Part shown: piece after piece, positions 12,210 to 23,738 of the stretch
Layout: each line of letters starts with the position of its first letter
How positions within the stretch are numbered: position 1 is the stretch's first letter
From: Telmatactis stephensoni
Lineage: Eukaryota; Cnidaria; Anthozoa; Actiniaria; Isophelliidae
Direction of reading: 5' to 3'
Length of the DNA stretch: 64,000 bases
Assembly: GCA_029948255.1 (NCBI GenBank)
Contig: JALIZF010001690.1
Span: forward strand, 434,001 to 498,000
Translations under genes and position numbers: made by a program
Notes under the pieces: model-generated
What the model was told of the DNA's origin: nothing
Seen by the model: the letters and a program-made list of their open reading frames with translations, nothing else
Databases searched by the model: none

Positions 12210-13445
12210 TAGCCTGCGTAGCGGCTCTTTGGGGGAAGAGGAAGGGGAGGGGAGGGGGGAAGGAGGGAAAGGGGAGGGGGAGGGGAACTGGGGAGGAGAG
12301 GAGGGAAGGGAGAGCCTGCAGCCAAACCCCTGGTTTTTCCGTTACTGCCCACTCGAGGGATCAAATTTCCTTGACCAATCAGAAATGACCGGAAGTGAAA
12401 GATGAGCTACTACTTGTCAAACTCACTTGTAGTTCTGGCACTTTTGCCGAACCAAAACAAATTCATAATTGATTAGACGGTTTTATGACATTTTTATGGT
12501 TATTTGTGTAATGCTTTAGTTTATTAATGCTTTCAACCCCTAAAAGCCTGCAGCTAGAGGACCAAAACCAAGATCTGAGAGTGTAAACGATTTTTGTCGA
12601 ATTTGCAAACTAAATTTAAGGATTAGTCAAGAAGTTCTTCGGAGAATCTTTTCAAGCCGTCTGAGAGAATTAAGGAATGCAGAGGGCTGACCTCTCGACC
12701 TACGGATAAAATACACATAGAAAACATAAGTTTTTAACGTAGATTTATATGTAAGTTAACAGTAAACTTAAGTTATTTAGGCTATAGTAAAAGATTACAG
12801 TTCGCTACCTTTTGCCTGACCACGTTTCAACGGTGTGAGTCTCGTCAACAACAATGCACGATACTGTCGCTTGTGAAGTTCACTGGTGTTCTTCTTTAAC
12901 TCAGCAGAGCTATAGAGGATTTGAAATTTACAATCCTTGATTTCATCAGCTTTTAAAGCAGAACGTTCGACACTAGATATCCCCAAATTATTCAGATGTG
13001 AAATTTGGTCATTAATGATGCTCGTCAAAGGAGCAATGACCACGACAACAGCACTTTCCTTAATCTGTGCGAAGGCTTGATAAATCCTGCTTTTTCCGAA
13101 ACCTGTAGGTAAAATCACAAGGACGTCTTTGCCAGCCAAGAGAGACTTCACAGCATGTTCTTGTTCTTGTTTAAGATCGAAATTTAAAAGCTTCATATTC
13201 TCCTCCGCCGTCAACTCCGCTATCTTGAACTCTGACTGTCCATCAAACATATCAACCTTTCAACGCTATCGATTTCGACCAATAGAAATACGCGGGCGCT
13301 GGTGCCCGCGAGTAACGGAAAAACCAGGGGTTTGGCTGCAGGCTCTCCTTTCCTTCCTCTTCTCCCCAGTCCCCCTCCCCTTTCCCTCCTTCCCCCTCCC
13401 CTCCCCTCCCCTTCCTCTTCCCCCAAAGAGCCGCTACGCAGGCTA
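12210..13445. mobile_element. Mutator-like inverted-repeat DNA transposon nested in BEL
   Basis: Terminal inverted repeats of about 136 bp (12210-12346 and 13311-13445) begin TAGCCTGCGTAGCGGCTCTT and continue with long G/A-rich tracts, then a shared block ccaaacccctggtttttccg. The flanking 9-bp direct repeat GTTTCGCTT (12201-12209 and 13446-13454) is a target duplication. Long TIRs plus a 9-bp duplication fit the Mutator-like superfamily. The interior holds a RecQ-like helicase fragment and no transposase, so it is non-autonomous. It lies in the BEL leader between the 5' LTR and gag and postdates the BEL sequence it interrupts. Confidence 0.85.
12795..13250 (-). pseudogene. RecQ-like superfamily 2 DNA helicase fragment
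   Basis: The 151-codon open frame starts at 13250 (MFDGQSEFKI) and shows RecQ-type helicase motifs: a zone with LKQEQEHAVKSLLAGKDVLV, Walker A LPTGFGKSRIYQ (motif I), VVVIAPLTSIINDQ (motif Ia) and ILYSSAE. Near 12860 a frameshift occurs: the adjacent frame reads motif II, VVDETHTVETW, before a stop or possible donor (AAAG|GTAGCG). The C-terminal helicase lobe is absent. It lies inside the nested Mutator-like element with its start near the right TIR. It is either captured host coding sequence or the remnant of a helicase encoded by the autonomous transposon. Confidence 0.8.
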
Positions 13446-13613
13446 GTTTCGCTTGATCGCTTCCAACTACTTTGAATAAATTGACAAAAATTCAACTTTA
13501 ACTTGCTCCAAACTTCTTCTTTGGTCTTCTTTTAACTGTTTCCAATAACAGACGAACTTTAAACTTGGTTTCGAAGTCTAAGATGGGCAACTTCAAGCAT
13601 GACTTCGAATGAA

Positions 13614-13896
13614 TGTAGGAGACGAGGATATTCACTTCGATATGCGTACAAACTCAACTTTACTAGGACTTTGACGATTACAGTTACGAATACAAGTACG
13701 TCTGGTACGCTGAGTACGACTGGTACGATTCGCTGAAAATTACAATGTACTTATGTTACTTATATAAGCTATAAATAAGGAAATAAATAGAAAAATCGAA
13801 CTACTCACAAGTCATGTTGACTATCTTCCGTACATTGATCTCCTAACTAAATCGGACGTTCTTGAGCCTACGCTCTTAATTGCAGCGGTCCTTACA
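13614..13896 (-). repeat. BEL 5' LTR
   Basis: Same length and ends as the LTR at 5468-5750. For the minus-strand element this is the promoter-bearing copy. It is followed on the right by the target duplication AGTCT at 13897-13901. Confidence 0.95.
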
Positions 13897-13901
13897 AGTC
13901 T

Positions 13902-14466
13902 AAACGCTGATTTTTATCTTTTCCTCGATTTTTTTTGACGCTTTTAATAGAGGTAAAATCAATCGTCACGCGCGTCACGCCTTATCCAAGTGAGATGCGC
14001 AGACGAGACACACAGAAATCTAGATGTCCGCTTTAACGTCATGTACGTGACTCCTCAGGGGTCCTCAGGGAAGTCGATGACCCCTATTTTTGATTTTACT
14101 GCGGTTTTCGATATTCTGCGAACTCTGTTCTTCGTATTAGTGATTTTTACCTTTGATTGATAAAAGCAAAAGTTTGAAAGTCTGTAATATTTGTTCTTTC
14201 ACCATAAAATAAAAGTTTGAAGTAGTGAATTCAGTTCCATTTACCCGCGAACGTCCTTAATCTCACGTGCTAACAAACTTCCTTAATCTTATGTGCTAAA
14301 CAAAGAAAAAAAGAAAAGAAAAGAAAAAGTAAATGAGACAAAATGTAGTGGGCGGGGCGGGGGGGGGGGGGGTAGTAGTCACGGCCTCCTGGTGGGCTGT
14401 GACCTTCGATCGTACGTCTGTATGTCACATGAGCAGTGGCGCGCGAAATGAGATGCACAATGTTCC
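13902..14466. other. upstream region of the TLC-domain gene
   Basis: No gene is seen. It holds a G-run near 14355, and a 24-bp block near 14100 (gcggttttcgatattctgcg) that recurs at the end of an inverted-repeat element at 36704. Confidence 0.5.
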
Positions 14467-17400
14467 ATGTCAAGGGTTGAGATCGAGAATCGAACGCTGA
14501 GTTTCCGCTTAGCAGCGAAAATGACGTTGATTTCTTCCAACATATATTCGGCAGTATCGACAATTATTCTGTCGTTTATTCTGATGAGAATACTGTCTTA
14601 CATTCTTCGGACTCATATTAGATACCCGATATCCATTCGCGATGGCCCAACAAGAAAGCAATGGTTGTACCGTAATATCTGGATTTCGCTGATCCATTCC
14701 TCAATTACAGCTGTATTGTCAGTCAAAAGGTGAGCAACTTTTCAGGGTTTAGATTGGTAATAATTATTATTAACTACTATATATCCAGCTCGTTGAGCTA
14801 ACTTCATTCCCTGCTGTGATGTTTCGATGTACAAACGTAGAGTATTTTTAATGCTTTAGCTTTTGTGATGAGCCTAAAATGCTAACAGACATGATTGGAG
14901 CGTGGAGCTGGATTGCTTTTTACCTCGTAAGTTTCTCTTTAGGTAAGTAAAACACTTTTCTATACAATTTTACTCTCTGTTATGCAATTCTGGACAATGA
15001 AGAAACTGTTATGTAATATTCTAGCATGTGGACGTTTATATATATATCGTGTTGCTCTTTAGGCAGCAGCTCCATGATCTTTATTGAATCGCTGGATCAG
15101 TACTGCTCTGATTGATATAATTTTATGACTAGATTGCATTCAAGTTTAGAAAATGTATTTCATACCCGATTTTATACTGTTACGTAACCCAGCGTGTCTT
15201 ACAAGGGAAATGGTAAACAATACCTTTCGCAACGTGTATTTTGATTATTAATAGTACCTGTATGCTGTCGCCAGACACATAGTAGTCGTTTGCATATTTC
15301 TTTATTCCGTCCTTTTCAGAGGAGATTAAATTGTCTTTTGTGTAGATTTAACGATCTGTTTATGAACAATATGGTGGACTACTATCTCTTTATATCCTGT
15401 TTTGTGGTATTTGTGTACTTATACAAAGGATCAAACGCTTGCAGTGTCTAGCCCACAGATTGCTAGAGATAGCTAGCTAGGTGCGCTAGAGTTTAAGAAG
15501 CGGTACGCGTCAAGACTATCGAATATAAGAGTGATTATGTGCAGTCCCTCTGTGATTCTATGTCCAACGTACAAGACGCGTTAAGTCACGAAGCATTTAT
15601 GCAGGCAGCCCAAGCTCAGCTTCAGTACCTTCTGGTGATTAGCTTGCGTTACAGCCGAACAAAACCCTGGTTAGGACGAACCATTAGAATAGTGATGGGG
15701 GTGAGGGGGGAAAGAATGGTACCAAAAAAATCCTGCCTTGCCATTATCACATGAAAAATATTCCTCCAAGGTCTATTAAAGAGTATTTCTACTTTTGGTG
15801 ACCCCCCTCCCCCCTCCCCCCCCCCTCCCCCCCCCATTACTTTTCTAATGGTCTGTCCCTCAGGGGTTATAACGCATGCTTATAGTTTTAATGACAGCTT
15901 TGCAAACATTTTACTACTGTCATTGAAGGTCTATGGGCCCTGATCTTAATTGCAACATTAAAAGAAACTTTAAAAGCTTTCTTCAATTTTACCGTGTACA
16001 TTTATGATATTCATTTTCTTGTTTGATTTAAATTTAAAAAAACCAAATACATTTGGAAATTGTTCGATTACAGATAACCTTTCATATCAATGACAGCTGT
16101 ATCAGCTGTTGACCTCTTGATTTGGAAGTCTGTTGAACCAATCCTGTAATAATAAAGGTCTTTGTTTTAATGCTTAAAACAAATGTCTAAGTTTACAATG
16201 TAAATAAACAAATAAAATTGATGACGTCATGAAATTCTTGAGGATTTTTAAGTTGAATTACTGTAATTTGACTAATTAATTGTGTGACATCAAATATTAT
16301 GTCAACATGTAAATCTTTATCTACCACCAGTAGAGAGACTTAGATATGTACGTTGTTCTAGGACATCTAATGTCAAGAAGACGTTATTATTTTGATGATA
16401 GAAGACATCTAAGAAATGTCGCCATGTACATTATGCTACCAGGAGTGACGACAATTTAACAAATAGATTCAATTTTTCCATGTGTCTGTACTCTAATTAA
16501 TACAGTTGAACAGGGGTGGAATTAGGGGAGGGGTGCAGGGGGGTGTGCACCCCCCTCCTGAGACAGCTTTGAGTCCCTTTTTTTCTCAATATCTTTCCAA
16601 AATATCCACTTGGCAGTTTCTAGTTGATATGATGGTGCACCCCCTCCTGAAGACAGTGCATCCCTCCTGAAGATAATCCTGGATCTGCCCCTGTTGAACC
16701 TCCCATAAGTGGACACCCTCAGGACCAGTATTCACATCTGCTGATGAGAGGTGTTTGCTTATGGGATGGTAAGTTTTTGACCAATCAGAGTGCACATATT
16801 ATATTAATACTAATATTATTGTATAAATACAATTGAAGCTCTACTTGCAACCTCTTCCTATGTGTGACCAGGTTTCAAAAATACCAAATGTTTCACATAC
16901 AAATCACTATAATTGGCACCCCCCATAAGCAAACAATTCTCCTTAGCGACAACCACTTTTAGAGCTGAGAGTTTGCAATTTTCTTTTGTTTTTAACTTCC
17001 TGTAAATGGAGCACTAAGTGGTCAAGTCTTAATACAATTGGACCATATGGCCAGGATATTGATGTTTCAATAGCACAGGTCACAGAAATGTTAAGCCTCT
17101 TTGTCTTTCCCCACACCTTCCCCTTCAAGACTTGCTTTTTGACTCATCTTGATTTATTTGAATTTTAGGTTATTTTATTCATGATTTGTTTGACTTGGCT
17201 TTCAATGATTTGCAAAACTCAGGAGCAGTTCTGATTCATCATGTATTGGTAAGCATTGCCTGAATTATTTTTGAATCCAAGAAATAGAGAATTGAAGAAA
17301 GAAAAAATAGTGAACTGCAAAGTTTTACCAATTGCCAGTGAATTTGATCACCAATTTCTGACATGTTAGATATTGGCAATTTTTATTTTATTTATTTATT

Positions 17401-18253
17401 TTATTTATTTATTTAGAAGCTTCCACTTAGTTCACAAATTTACAAAAAAACAAGAGAGAAAACAAAACGAACTGAAAAGACACAACTACAAAATAGCACA
17501 GTTTGAAACTAGGTGAGGGAGCAACTAACGGACTCAAAAGGTCCCGGCAAGGTTGCTCCCAATTGCTGATTGCATGATCATGAGGCAATCAAGATTGCTC
17601 AGGAAATTCACAGTTGAAGCAGAAGACATGCATGTATGACAATTTTGAAGCGACAATCAAAATTCATTCTAAGAAGCTTATAAAATTGCCTAGTGTGTCA
17701 TCAGCTTAACAAGCTAGACTGCTGAGGCCACTGCTATGCTATGGGATATGTGACATCAGTGCAAGGGGACCTGCTTATTGCTTTTTTTTCTTTAGGGATC
17801 ATTCAGAATTAATGGTTTTTGAAACTTAATATATTTATTATATGGATCAATAATTTTTTGTCTGCTTTTCGATCCTTTAAGGTTATTGGTGCCTTCAGCA
17901 TGGCAGCCTTTAAGGAGACATACATGGGGTTTGCTATGTGCTCTCTTTTGATAGAAATCAACAGTGTGTTTCTTCATTCAAGACGAATTTTTGCATTCCA
18001 TAATGTCAGTAAAACTAGTCTCATATATGAAATCAATGGAGTCTTAATGTTAATAACATTTATTGCCTTTCGCTTCCTTACTATTGGGTGGATGACAAAC
18101 TTTGTCATCCAGAATCGTCACAAGATTCCAATAATGGTTACAATTTATGGGAGTATTGCTACAGTGGGATTAATGATAATAAATATTCTTCTATTTCTCG
18201 TCATATGGAATGCAGACTTCAAGAAGCGTCTTCAAATTAAAGATGATTATTAA
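14467..18253 (+). CDS. TLCD2-like: TLC-domain membrane protein, TLCD1/TLCD2-like, complete
   Basis: Four exons in consistent phase: 14467-14729, 14860-14942, 17169-17248 and 17882-18253 (stop 18251-18253). The product is 265 residues from 14467 or 247 from the in-frame ATG at 14521; human TLCD2 is of similar length. Family blocks are RKQWLYRNIWISLIHS (exon 1), PKMLTDMIGAWSWIAFYLVS (exon 2), GYFIHDLFDLAFNDL with the conserved HH of LIHHVL (exon 3), and GFAMCSLLIEINSVFLHSRR and FRFLTIGWMTNFVI (exon 4). Several hydrophobic segments mark a multi-pass membrane protein. TLCD1/2 proteins limit membrane phospholipid polyunsaturation and so membrane fluidity. Intron 2 (14943-17168) carries small repeats at 15671-15862 and 16511-16693. 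Which paralogue this matches best is unsettled. Confidence 0.88.
15671..15862. mobile_element. inverted-repeat element in TLCD2-like intron 2
   Basis: The ends gacgaaccattagaatagtg and cattacttttctaatggtct are imperfect inverted copies, with G-rich and C-rich subterminal runs. No ORF. About 190 bp. Confidence 0.6.
16511..16693. mobile_element. CAGGGG-family MITE with TTGAA flanks
   Basis: The ends are caggggtgga and, inverted, caggggcagatccagga. The 5-bp direct repeat TTGAA flanks it (16506-16510 and 16694-16698). The interior (cctcctgagacagctttgag) is shared with the copy at 37009-37169. Confidence 0.7.
17365..17560 (-). mobile_element. LINE-like 3' tail
   Basis: A (TTTA)n run then agaagcttccacttagttca. 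A related sequence lies at 63762-64000. On the minus strand this is a 3' end with an (AAATAAAT)n tail, as in non-LTR elements. It lies in the last intron of the TLCD2-like gene. Confidence 0.5.
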
Positions 18254-18272
18254 ATGCATATGAATATTTATG

Positions 18273-18420
18273 GCTCCCTATGAAAATGGCCTAAATGACT
18301 TTTTTAAAGACTTCTTTTTCATTGGTATAAAATGATATCAATTAACTTTCCTATGACCAAATATCAATATCTGGATATCCATCAAAATGTCATTTAGGTC
18401 ATTTTCACAGAGAACCCTTC
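18273..18420. mobile_element. MITE family A, copy 1 (tgaaaatggcctaaatgac)
   Basis: About 148 bp with inverted ends around tgaaaatggcctaaatgact and aggtcattttcacagagaac. Other copies lie at 40652-40795 and 50083-50233. It lies just past the stop codon of the TLCD2-like gene, possibly in its 3' UTR. Confidence 0.75.
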
Positions 18421-18469
18421 ATTTGTCTCACTAGGGTCCCAGATTCCTTTTGAGAGGCTATTTAGGGGA

Positions 18470-18690
18470 GTCTACTCCAATTTAAAGTGTACCTTTTTTC
18501 CCCTGCACTGGAAGTATATGAAACAGTCCCTTTTTCATGCTAAAAGGTTTGCGAAAGGGGTACCTTTTTACATTGGGCATATTTTTTTTTTAAAAGGTAA
18601 AAAAAAATTTTTTTTTTAAATCAGCACCATTTCATTTGAAAGGGGCACTATTTAAAAGGGTAAGCTGGAGTTTTAAACTCCCTGAGTCTT
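18470..18690. repeat. degenerate inverted repeat rich in A/T runs
   Basis: ggggagtctactccaattta near the left end is mirrored by gctggagttttaaactccct near the right end. No ORF. Confidence 0.45.
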
Positions 18691-19495
18691 CCCATGTAAG
18701 ACTTAGTTTCCCCCTGAAACATCCCAGTTAGGCACTAGGACCATGAAGAAATGTGGGAAGAAGGGAAGAGAATTGAGAACCAGCCCTTTTCCCTCTTTTG
18801 TAAATTTCACAACATTTACATACAATTTATTTTTGCTGTTTAAAGAAAAATTGGCTTTTTTTAAAGTTATTGCAAATCTTGAAATTTTATCAAAATATCT
18901 AAGTTACTGATGTCAATCAAAATTATTGACAGAAATTCATTGTTATATAGGAATTCAATTCAAACACTATCTCATTCAATTCATATGGTTTTTGTTGACA
19001 CCTCTTGACATTACATAGATCTATATATTTCCAATCATACGCCTCCTCTAAATCTATAATATTAATTATAAAATAACTATGATATAACGCGCGCTTTCAT
19101 TGGCCAAAGGACGCATGTCGCGCGTTCTCCATGAGAACACACAGCACGCATTTTCAAACTTTCTCCAACAGAAATAGAAGATAAAACTTCAATATGTATT
19201 TTATAAAAGAAATAGAAAACTCGGCAGCGCTCGTGCTTCTCCTAACACTTTTCCCGTCTTCTTACAATTCTGGCGTGCTTCTATAACTCAATATAGCACG
19301 CTGCCTCGTTTTCTATTTCTACATTGGTTAGCAGTATCAATGTCATATATTCTGGTGGTTTAAGGACAGCTAGGTGAAACACATAAGACGCAATTGCTGA
19401 CCCTGTGAAAAGTTAAAGCCACTTTTCTCATTACTGACCATAACATAGTATTTGGCTTCATTCTTTGAGTTATAATTACTTTAAACAGGGGTGGA
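18691..19495. other. intergenic, nothing recognised
   Basis: AT-rich sequence without splice-consistent coding signal or clear repeats, apart from a short GC-rich patch near 19085-19145. Confidence 0.5.
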
Positions 19496-19636
19496 TCCGG
19501 GGGGTACCTTGCGTGCCCGGGAACCCCCTTTCTCATCATAAAAATAAAACATTTTACATCGAGGAAAAAAATCAAGAACAAGTTAAAGTAAAGATAAATG
19601 TGAACCCCCTCAGTCTGAGCCCTGGATCCGCCCCTG
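19496..19636. mobile_element. CAGGGG-family MITE
   Basis: The ends caggggtggatccgg and ccctggatccgcccctg are inverted copies. Same family of ends as 16511, 37009 and 58989. 141 bp. Confidence 0.65.
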
Positions 19637-19819
19637 TTGAATCTTTTTGTTTAGCAATCTTTCAGAGATTTGCTTCCGTTTGTGCTAAAACATTGCTGTG
19701 GTTTTGAACTATTGGCCTCCCAATGTCTGCATGATAGCTTAATTTGTGTGGAACTGACGATAAATTCAAATGCACATCCACACATGGGGAATGGGTTAGT
19801 ATAGTACAAAGAGCAGAAC

Positions 19820-20126
19820 ATAAAGGCCGCTACACACGAGGGAGCTTGCTCCCGCAAGCTGCTCCTGTGTCATTTTGTACAACCAGTACACGCGAGGGAA
19901 CATTTTGCGAGAGCAAGCTCCCTTGTGTATACCGTTCTTTAAATTTGAGGGAGAAAGCTCCGGGAGCAAATTATTACATGCAGCAAGCTCCTGCAGCATG
20001 CTCCTTCGTGTGAACAGGTTGTGCAAATTGGCCATTGAGCGTGTTGCGAGAGCAGGTTGCGGGAGTAAGCTTCATCGTGTCGGTCGATTAGCAACAACTT
20101 TTCCGCGCAACAAATCTTGTCCGTAA
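19820..20126. repeat. region of short inverted and direct repeats of gagcaagctcc
   Basis: The block gggagcttgctcccgcaagc and variants (gcgagagcaagctccc, gaaagctccgggagc, gcaagctcctgcagc) recur in both orientations. Probably a decayed small transposon. No ORF of interest. Confidence 0.5.
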
Positions 20127-20656
20127 AGTTTAATCCGTGGAAAATACAAAACGCAACTATTTTAGCAATATTTTGCTTGGTTGCAAATGTTTGATATGAA
20201 TTTTAAAAACTTTTAACGCAAAATTATCAATTTGATCAAATGTTGCGCGGAAAATCGTTGTTGCGAATCGACCCGTGTAAAGCAGATTCTCCATGCACTC
20301 ATCGCAGAAATCACTCGCAGTGGTCATTTTTACTCGCAGCGAAATTTTGAACAATAGGTTTTATTCCTAACGGGTACTCGTTAGCTCGCTTCGAGTGCTT
20401 TCAGCGAAGACTTAACATCACCTTTAACCACGAGACTGAGAAACGTTTGGCAACTATAAGAACTAAAAAGTTACTGCATCGCGCATCATTAACACTTATT
20501 TTTTATTAATTTAACATTGATTTTTCTTCTTTGTTTACTTTTTTATATCCTAAGCCCCTTTGTGCACTACGGCCCTGCGCGTAGATGACAAAACATTGTC
20601 ATTTTCACTTGCCAAGGAAAACTTGTTCTATAGATGCGGCTTTACTCTGTGAAATA

Positions 20657-20793
20657 TTAGGCCTAGTTCAAACGTCGCATCTCACATGTGCTGAATTCAA
20701 TGCAAATGAGATGATAATGAGTAGAAACAAAAGATTTGACTAATTTGCATTGAATTCGATACATGTGAGATGCGAAGTTTGAACTAGGCCTAA
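20657..20793. mobile_element. MITE, 137 bp, TTAGGCCTAGTTC ends
   Basis: Nearly perfect inverted repeat: aggcctagttcaaacgtcgc at the left and its mirror gcgaagtttgaactaggcct at the right, with about 50-bp arms. Confidence 0.8.
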
Positions 20794-20849
20794 GTTATCT
20801 TGCAGTATTGCAAGCTGCACACCACTCATGGTATCTATTTTAGTCCATA

Positions 20850-21075
20850 AGAGCCTCCACAGACTAGGGCGGCATAGTTATCGATTACTATGATATAGTT
20901 ACCAATTTACTATTAGTTGTCGATGAGTAGTCCATAGATACACTGGAAAAAGTTGCTGTCGATAACAAACTGGGCGCATTTGCTATTGAGAAGAAAGCGA
21001 TTTTGGTTTTGATGTTTTACTTATCGACGGCAACTAGTTATCGGCAACTATTTCACCCAGCTCTGTGCAGGCCCT
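20850..21075. mobile_element. MITE, 226 bp, AGRGCCT ends
   Basis: The left end agagcctccacagactaggg matches the inverted right end agggcctgcacagagctggg. The interior has several cgataac blocks in both orientations. Confidence 0.6.
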
Positions 21076-22620
21076 AAGCCGTTTATAACATTGTTGCAAA
21101 ATGATAAACTTAACCTACTGTAGTTGCCAGAACTTTTTTTCAGGTTTTGTCGATGAAAAATTATGCAAAAAATCATTATGGTAAAGAATTTAATTAATAA
21201 ACAGAAAAACAAATGCAAAAAACCTATTTTATTTGAATATTAGTTTAGTATTGATTACACATTTTACAGTCTGTAACCAATTACATGTAAGGGTATGAGA
21301 AAGTTTTTCCCTTCCATATCGAAATCCGTGAAGCCAGTGTCACAATATTTTCAACTTACCTTGAACAGCACAATTAAAACAAATTTGATAGAGTGATAAA
21401 AAAAATTTACTTTTAAATCGTAGATCTTGAAGAGTGAAGTAATTTGTCAAGTAATTTGTCGAGAATGTTTCAGAAGTTACACACATGAAATCTACTCTAT
21501 GACTTCTCGCCTGACACACCCAAAATCCCATGTATCAACTATGCCGATAAATCTCGTACTTCTAATATAATTTAATAGTTATTGCCACTGTGCAGCACAT
21601 ACCAGATGTCCATACAAATTGCACAGTGTCTCAATAAGGGGATTCAGTATTGATAACGTTCACTACCGACAGGCAATACATAAAGTAGATTTCGTATGAC
21701 TGTACGGCACCGCACGGTCACGTCACGGTTACGGCTGGAATTTTGAATGTTTTTATAGAGTAGATTTCGCATGACTATGAACACGGCACTCATACGAAAT
21801 CTACTCTAGACATCACGACACTGACACGGCCACGGCACGGAGCGGTCCGTATCATACTCATACGAAACCTCTAACAGAGCTACAATCCGCGCCTTTATTA
21901 ATGATACACACATCTAAATTCTAACACAATACGCTTAAACAACCACTTTCTTGTTCATTATCTGCATCTCGGTAAACCCCCCCCTCCCCCCATGTCAATG
22001 TTGAGGGTCGCAACGTTCCCTGGGTAGCGCGAGCATTACCAAGCAACATTGACGCGGGGGGAGAGGGGGGGGACAAAAGTCGGATGACGTGCGCTGCTAT
22101 ATTACACTAATTTATCATGCTCCATGCATGGCTGTGTCAAAGTGAAAAGGCGCGGATTGTAGCGTCCTAGGCACAAGTACACTTGATCTTTAATTTGAAT
22201 GTGGAATGTACTGATGCATAGTTTACCCATGCATGCTCATCGAATACAACAGTTACAAAATTTCGTACGTCATGCGATAATTTTGGTTAAAGAATGTCCA
22301 CTTGTGTGAAGACTGCGCCCTCGTGGTCTAATAACTTTGACTCGCGATGATAAATCCTTCATAACTGTTCATAACACTCCTGGCCATTGTTTATGGACGT
22401 AGTACGTTTTCAAGGAAAGGGCAAAGCAAGACATGTCAAAGTGAGACACCAGTATATTAGTCAAGAGATTATTAACATCATCATGTTTCTTGATTTTTGT
22501 TTTAATGTTCATTTGGTTGCATTAGTGAACTATCTGCACCTTACACTAATTACTTGGTAACTGATTTCGTCAACTACATTGATTCACACTCGCGAAGCAA
22601 ACATGAGCAACATACACAAA
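21076..22620. other. intergenic with TCATACGAAA-type repeats
   Basis: No gene recognised. Around 21675-21875 are several copies of gagtagatttcgtatgac and its inverse, plus cacggcac blocks, a decayed member of the family best seen at 26637-27247. Confidence 0.55.
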
Positions 22621-22621
22621 A

Positions 22622-23240
22622 CTTAGTAATGTAGTGCTCATTAGCAGTGCTTGTCTTTTCACTAGTGACAAGCATAAGTACAAGCAACATACAGATTTAG
22701 GCCCCGTTCAAACGAGAACGCAAGTCGATGCAAGTTTTGAGTTGCAATTTGCGTCCTCGTTTGAGCACCGCTCCACGCAAGTCCATGCACCAAGTTTTTC
22801 AAAAACTTTCAAGGAAAATCAGCTAGCTAAAAGGCAGCGAGAAAAACAGTTTTTGTTTGAATTATTTGTATGAGGAAATGCGCAGAAGTTTGGACTGAAA
22901 AATAAGTAAGAAAACTTGTGAAGTTTAGCGTGGCGACTTTTCAAACGAGCCAAAACTTGCATCAACTTGCGATCAAATTTGAGCACGTTCAAACTGCTCG
23001 TTCAAACTTCTCGCAAGTCGATGCAAGTAGACGCAAGTCGTTGTAAGTTGGTGTTCAAACGAAGACGTAAGTCCGCGCAAGTCAAAACTTGCATCGACTT
23101 GCGTTTGAACGGGGCCTTAGTAATGTACTGCACATTAGCAGTGCTTGTCTTTTCACTAGTGACGTAAGTATAAGCACAAACAACATACACAGACTCAGTA
23201 ACGTACTGCTCATTAGCAGTGCTTGTCTTTTCACTAGTAA
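22622..23240. repeat. three direct repeats of about 80 bp, split by a MITE
   Basis: The block attagcagtgcttgtctttt, followed by cactagtgac and a caacatacacaga-like stretch, begins near 22622, 23117 and 23199. The first and second units are separated by the element at 22699-23118. Removing it leaves a plain tandem array. Confidence 0.75.
22699..23118. mobile_element. MITE, 420 bp, AGGCCCCGTTCAAACG ends
   Basis: Perfect 16-bp ends (aggccccgttcaaacg and the mirror). The interior repeats gcaagtcgatgcaagttttg-like blocks in both orientations. No transposase. Confidence 0.8.
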
Positions 23241-23738
23241 CCTCTTCATGCTATGAAAGTCCTACACACTAGCTGAAGATAGTCTAGAATATTAGTGTTG
23301 AGTCTGAAACTACATGAATGTATAGATTCTACAAGTGCTGTACAATGTGCATGCAAGTGATTTAATGTAGCTATGGGTGCGTACGTAAATCTGTAGAGAC
23401 ACGTTATGTTATGGGCTGTCAGAGCCAAACGTTCTTTGCCAAGCGGGGCTGGCATTGTCAACGTACTGTTCTTTGTCAAACAACGCAATATTCTGTATTT
23501 TGTCAATTTTGCCATTGGCTTTAACAACCTTTTTAGGCATATCTAGGTGTGAGTATGGGGTGTGGCTATTTGTCTATCCTGTTGTAATGCATTGTTCAAC
23601 CACACATTTGAGTTTAATTCCACGTTGAACCACCTGTACTGTCGTTAATTCCTCCTTGAAAAAGGTGAACACAGGTCTGACACCTACTGTCCTACAAGAG
23701 AACACTACTCATGTTGACGACGATTCCGTCACAGTACT

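Larger units (their letters stand above)
5468..13896 (-). mobile_element. BEL/Pao LTR retrotransposon, internally deleted
   Basis: Two 283-bp LTRs (13614-13896 at the 5' side, 5468-5750 at the 3' side) begin TGTAGGAGAC and end CCTTACA. They differ at only two positions, so insertion is recent. The 5-bp target duplication AGTCT lies at 5463-5467 and 13897-13901, the size expected for BEL/Pao. Gene order on the minus strand is gag zinc knuckles, aspartic protease, reverse transcriptase start, a deleted junction, then an integrase of BEL type. The RT palm and most of RNase H are missing and the junction contains stops and a frameshift. The element therefore cannot make its own reverse transcriptase; the near-identical LTRs imply it was copied with enzymes from a relative or was damaged very recently. 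A DNA transposon is nested at 12210-13445. Confidence 0.95.

Noticed and set aside
12178..12405. Glycine/glutamate-rich ORF
   Set aside because: It is the purine-rich TIR of the nested transposon read in one frame.
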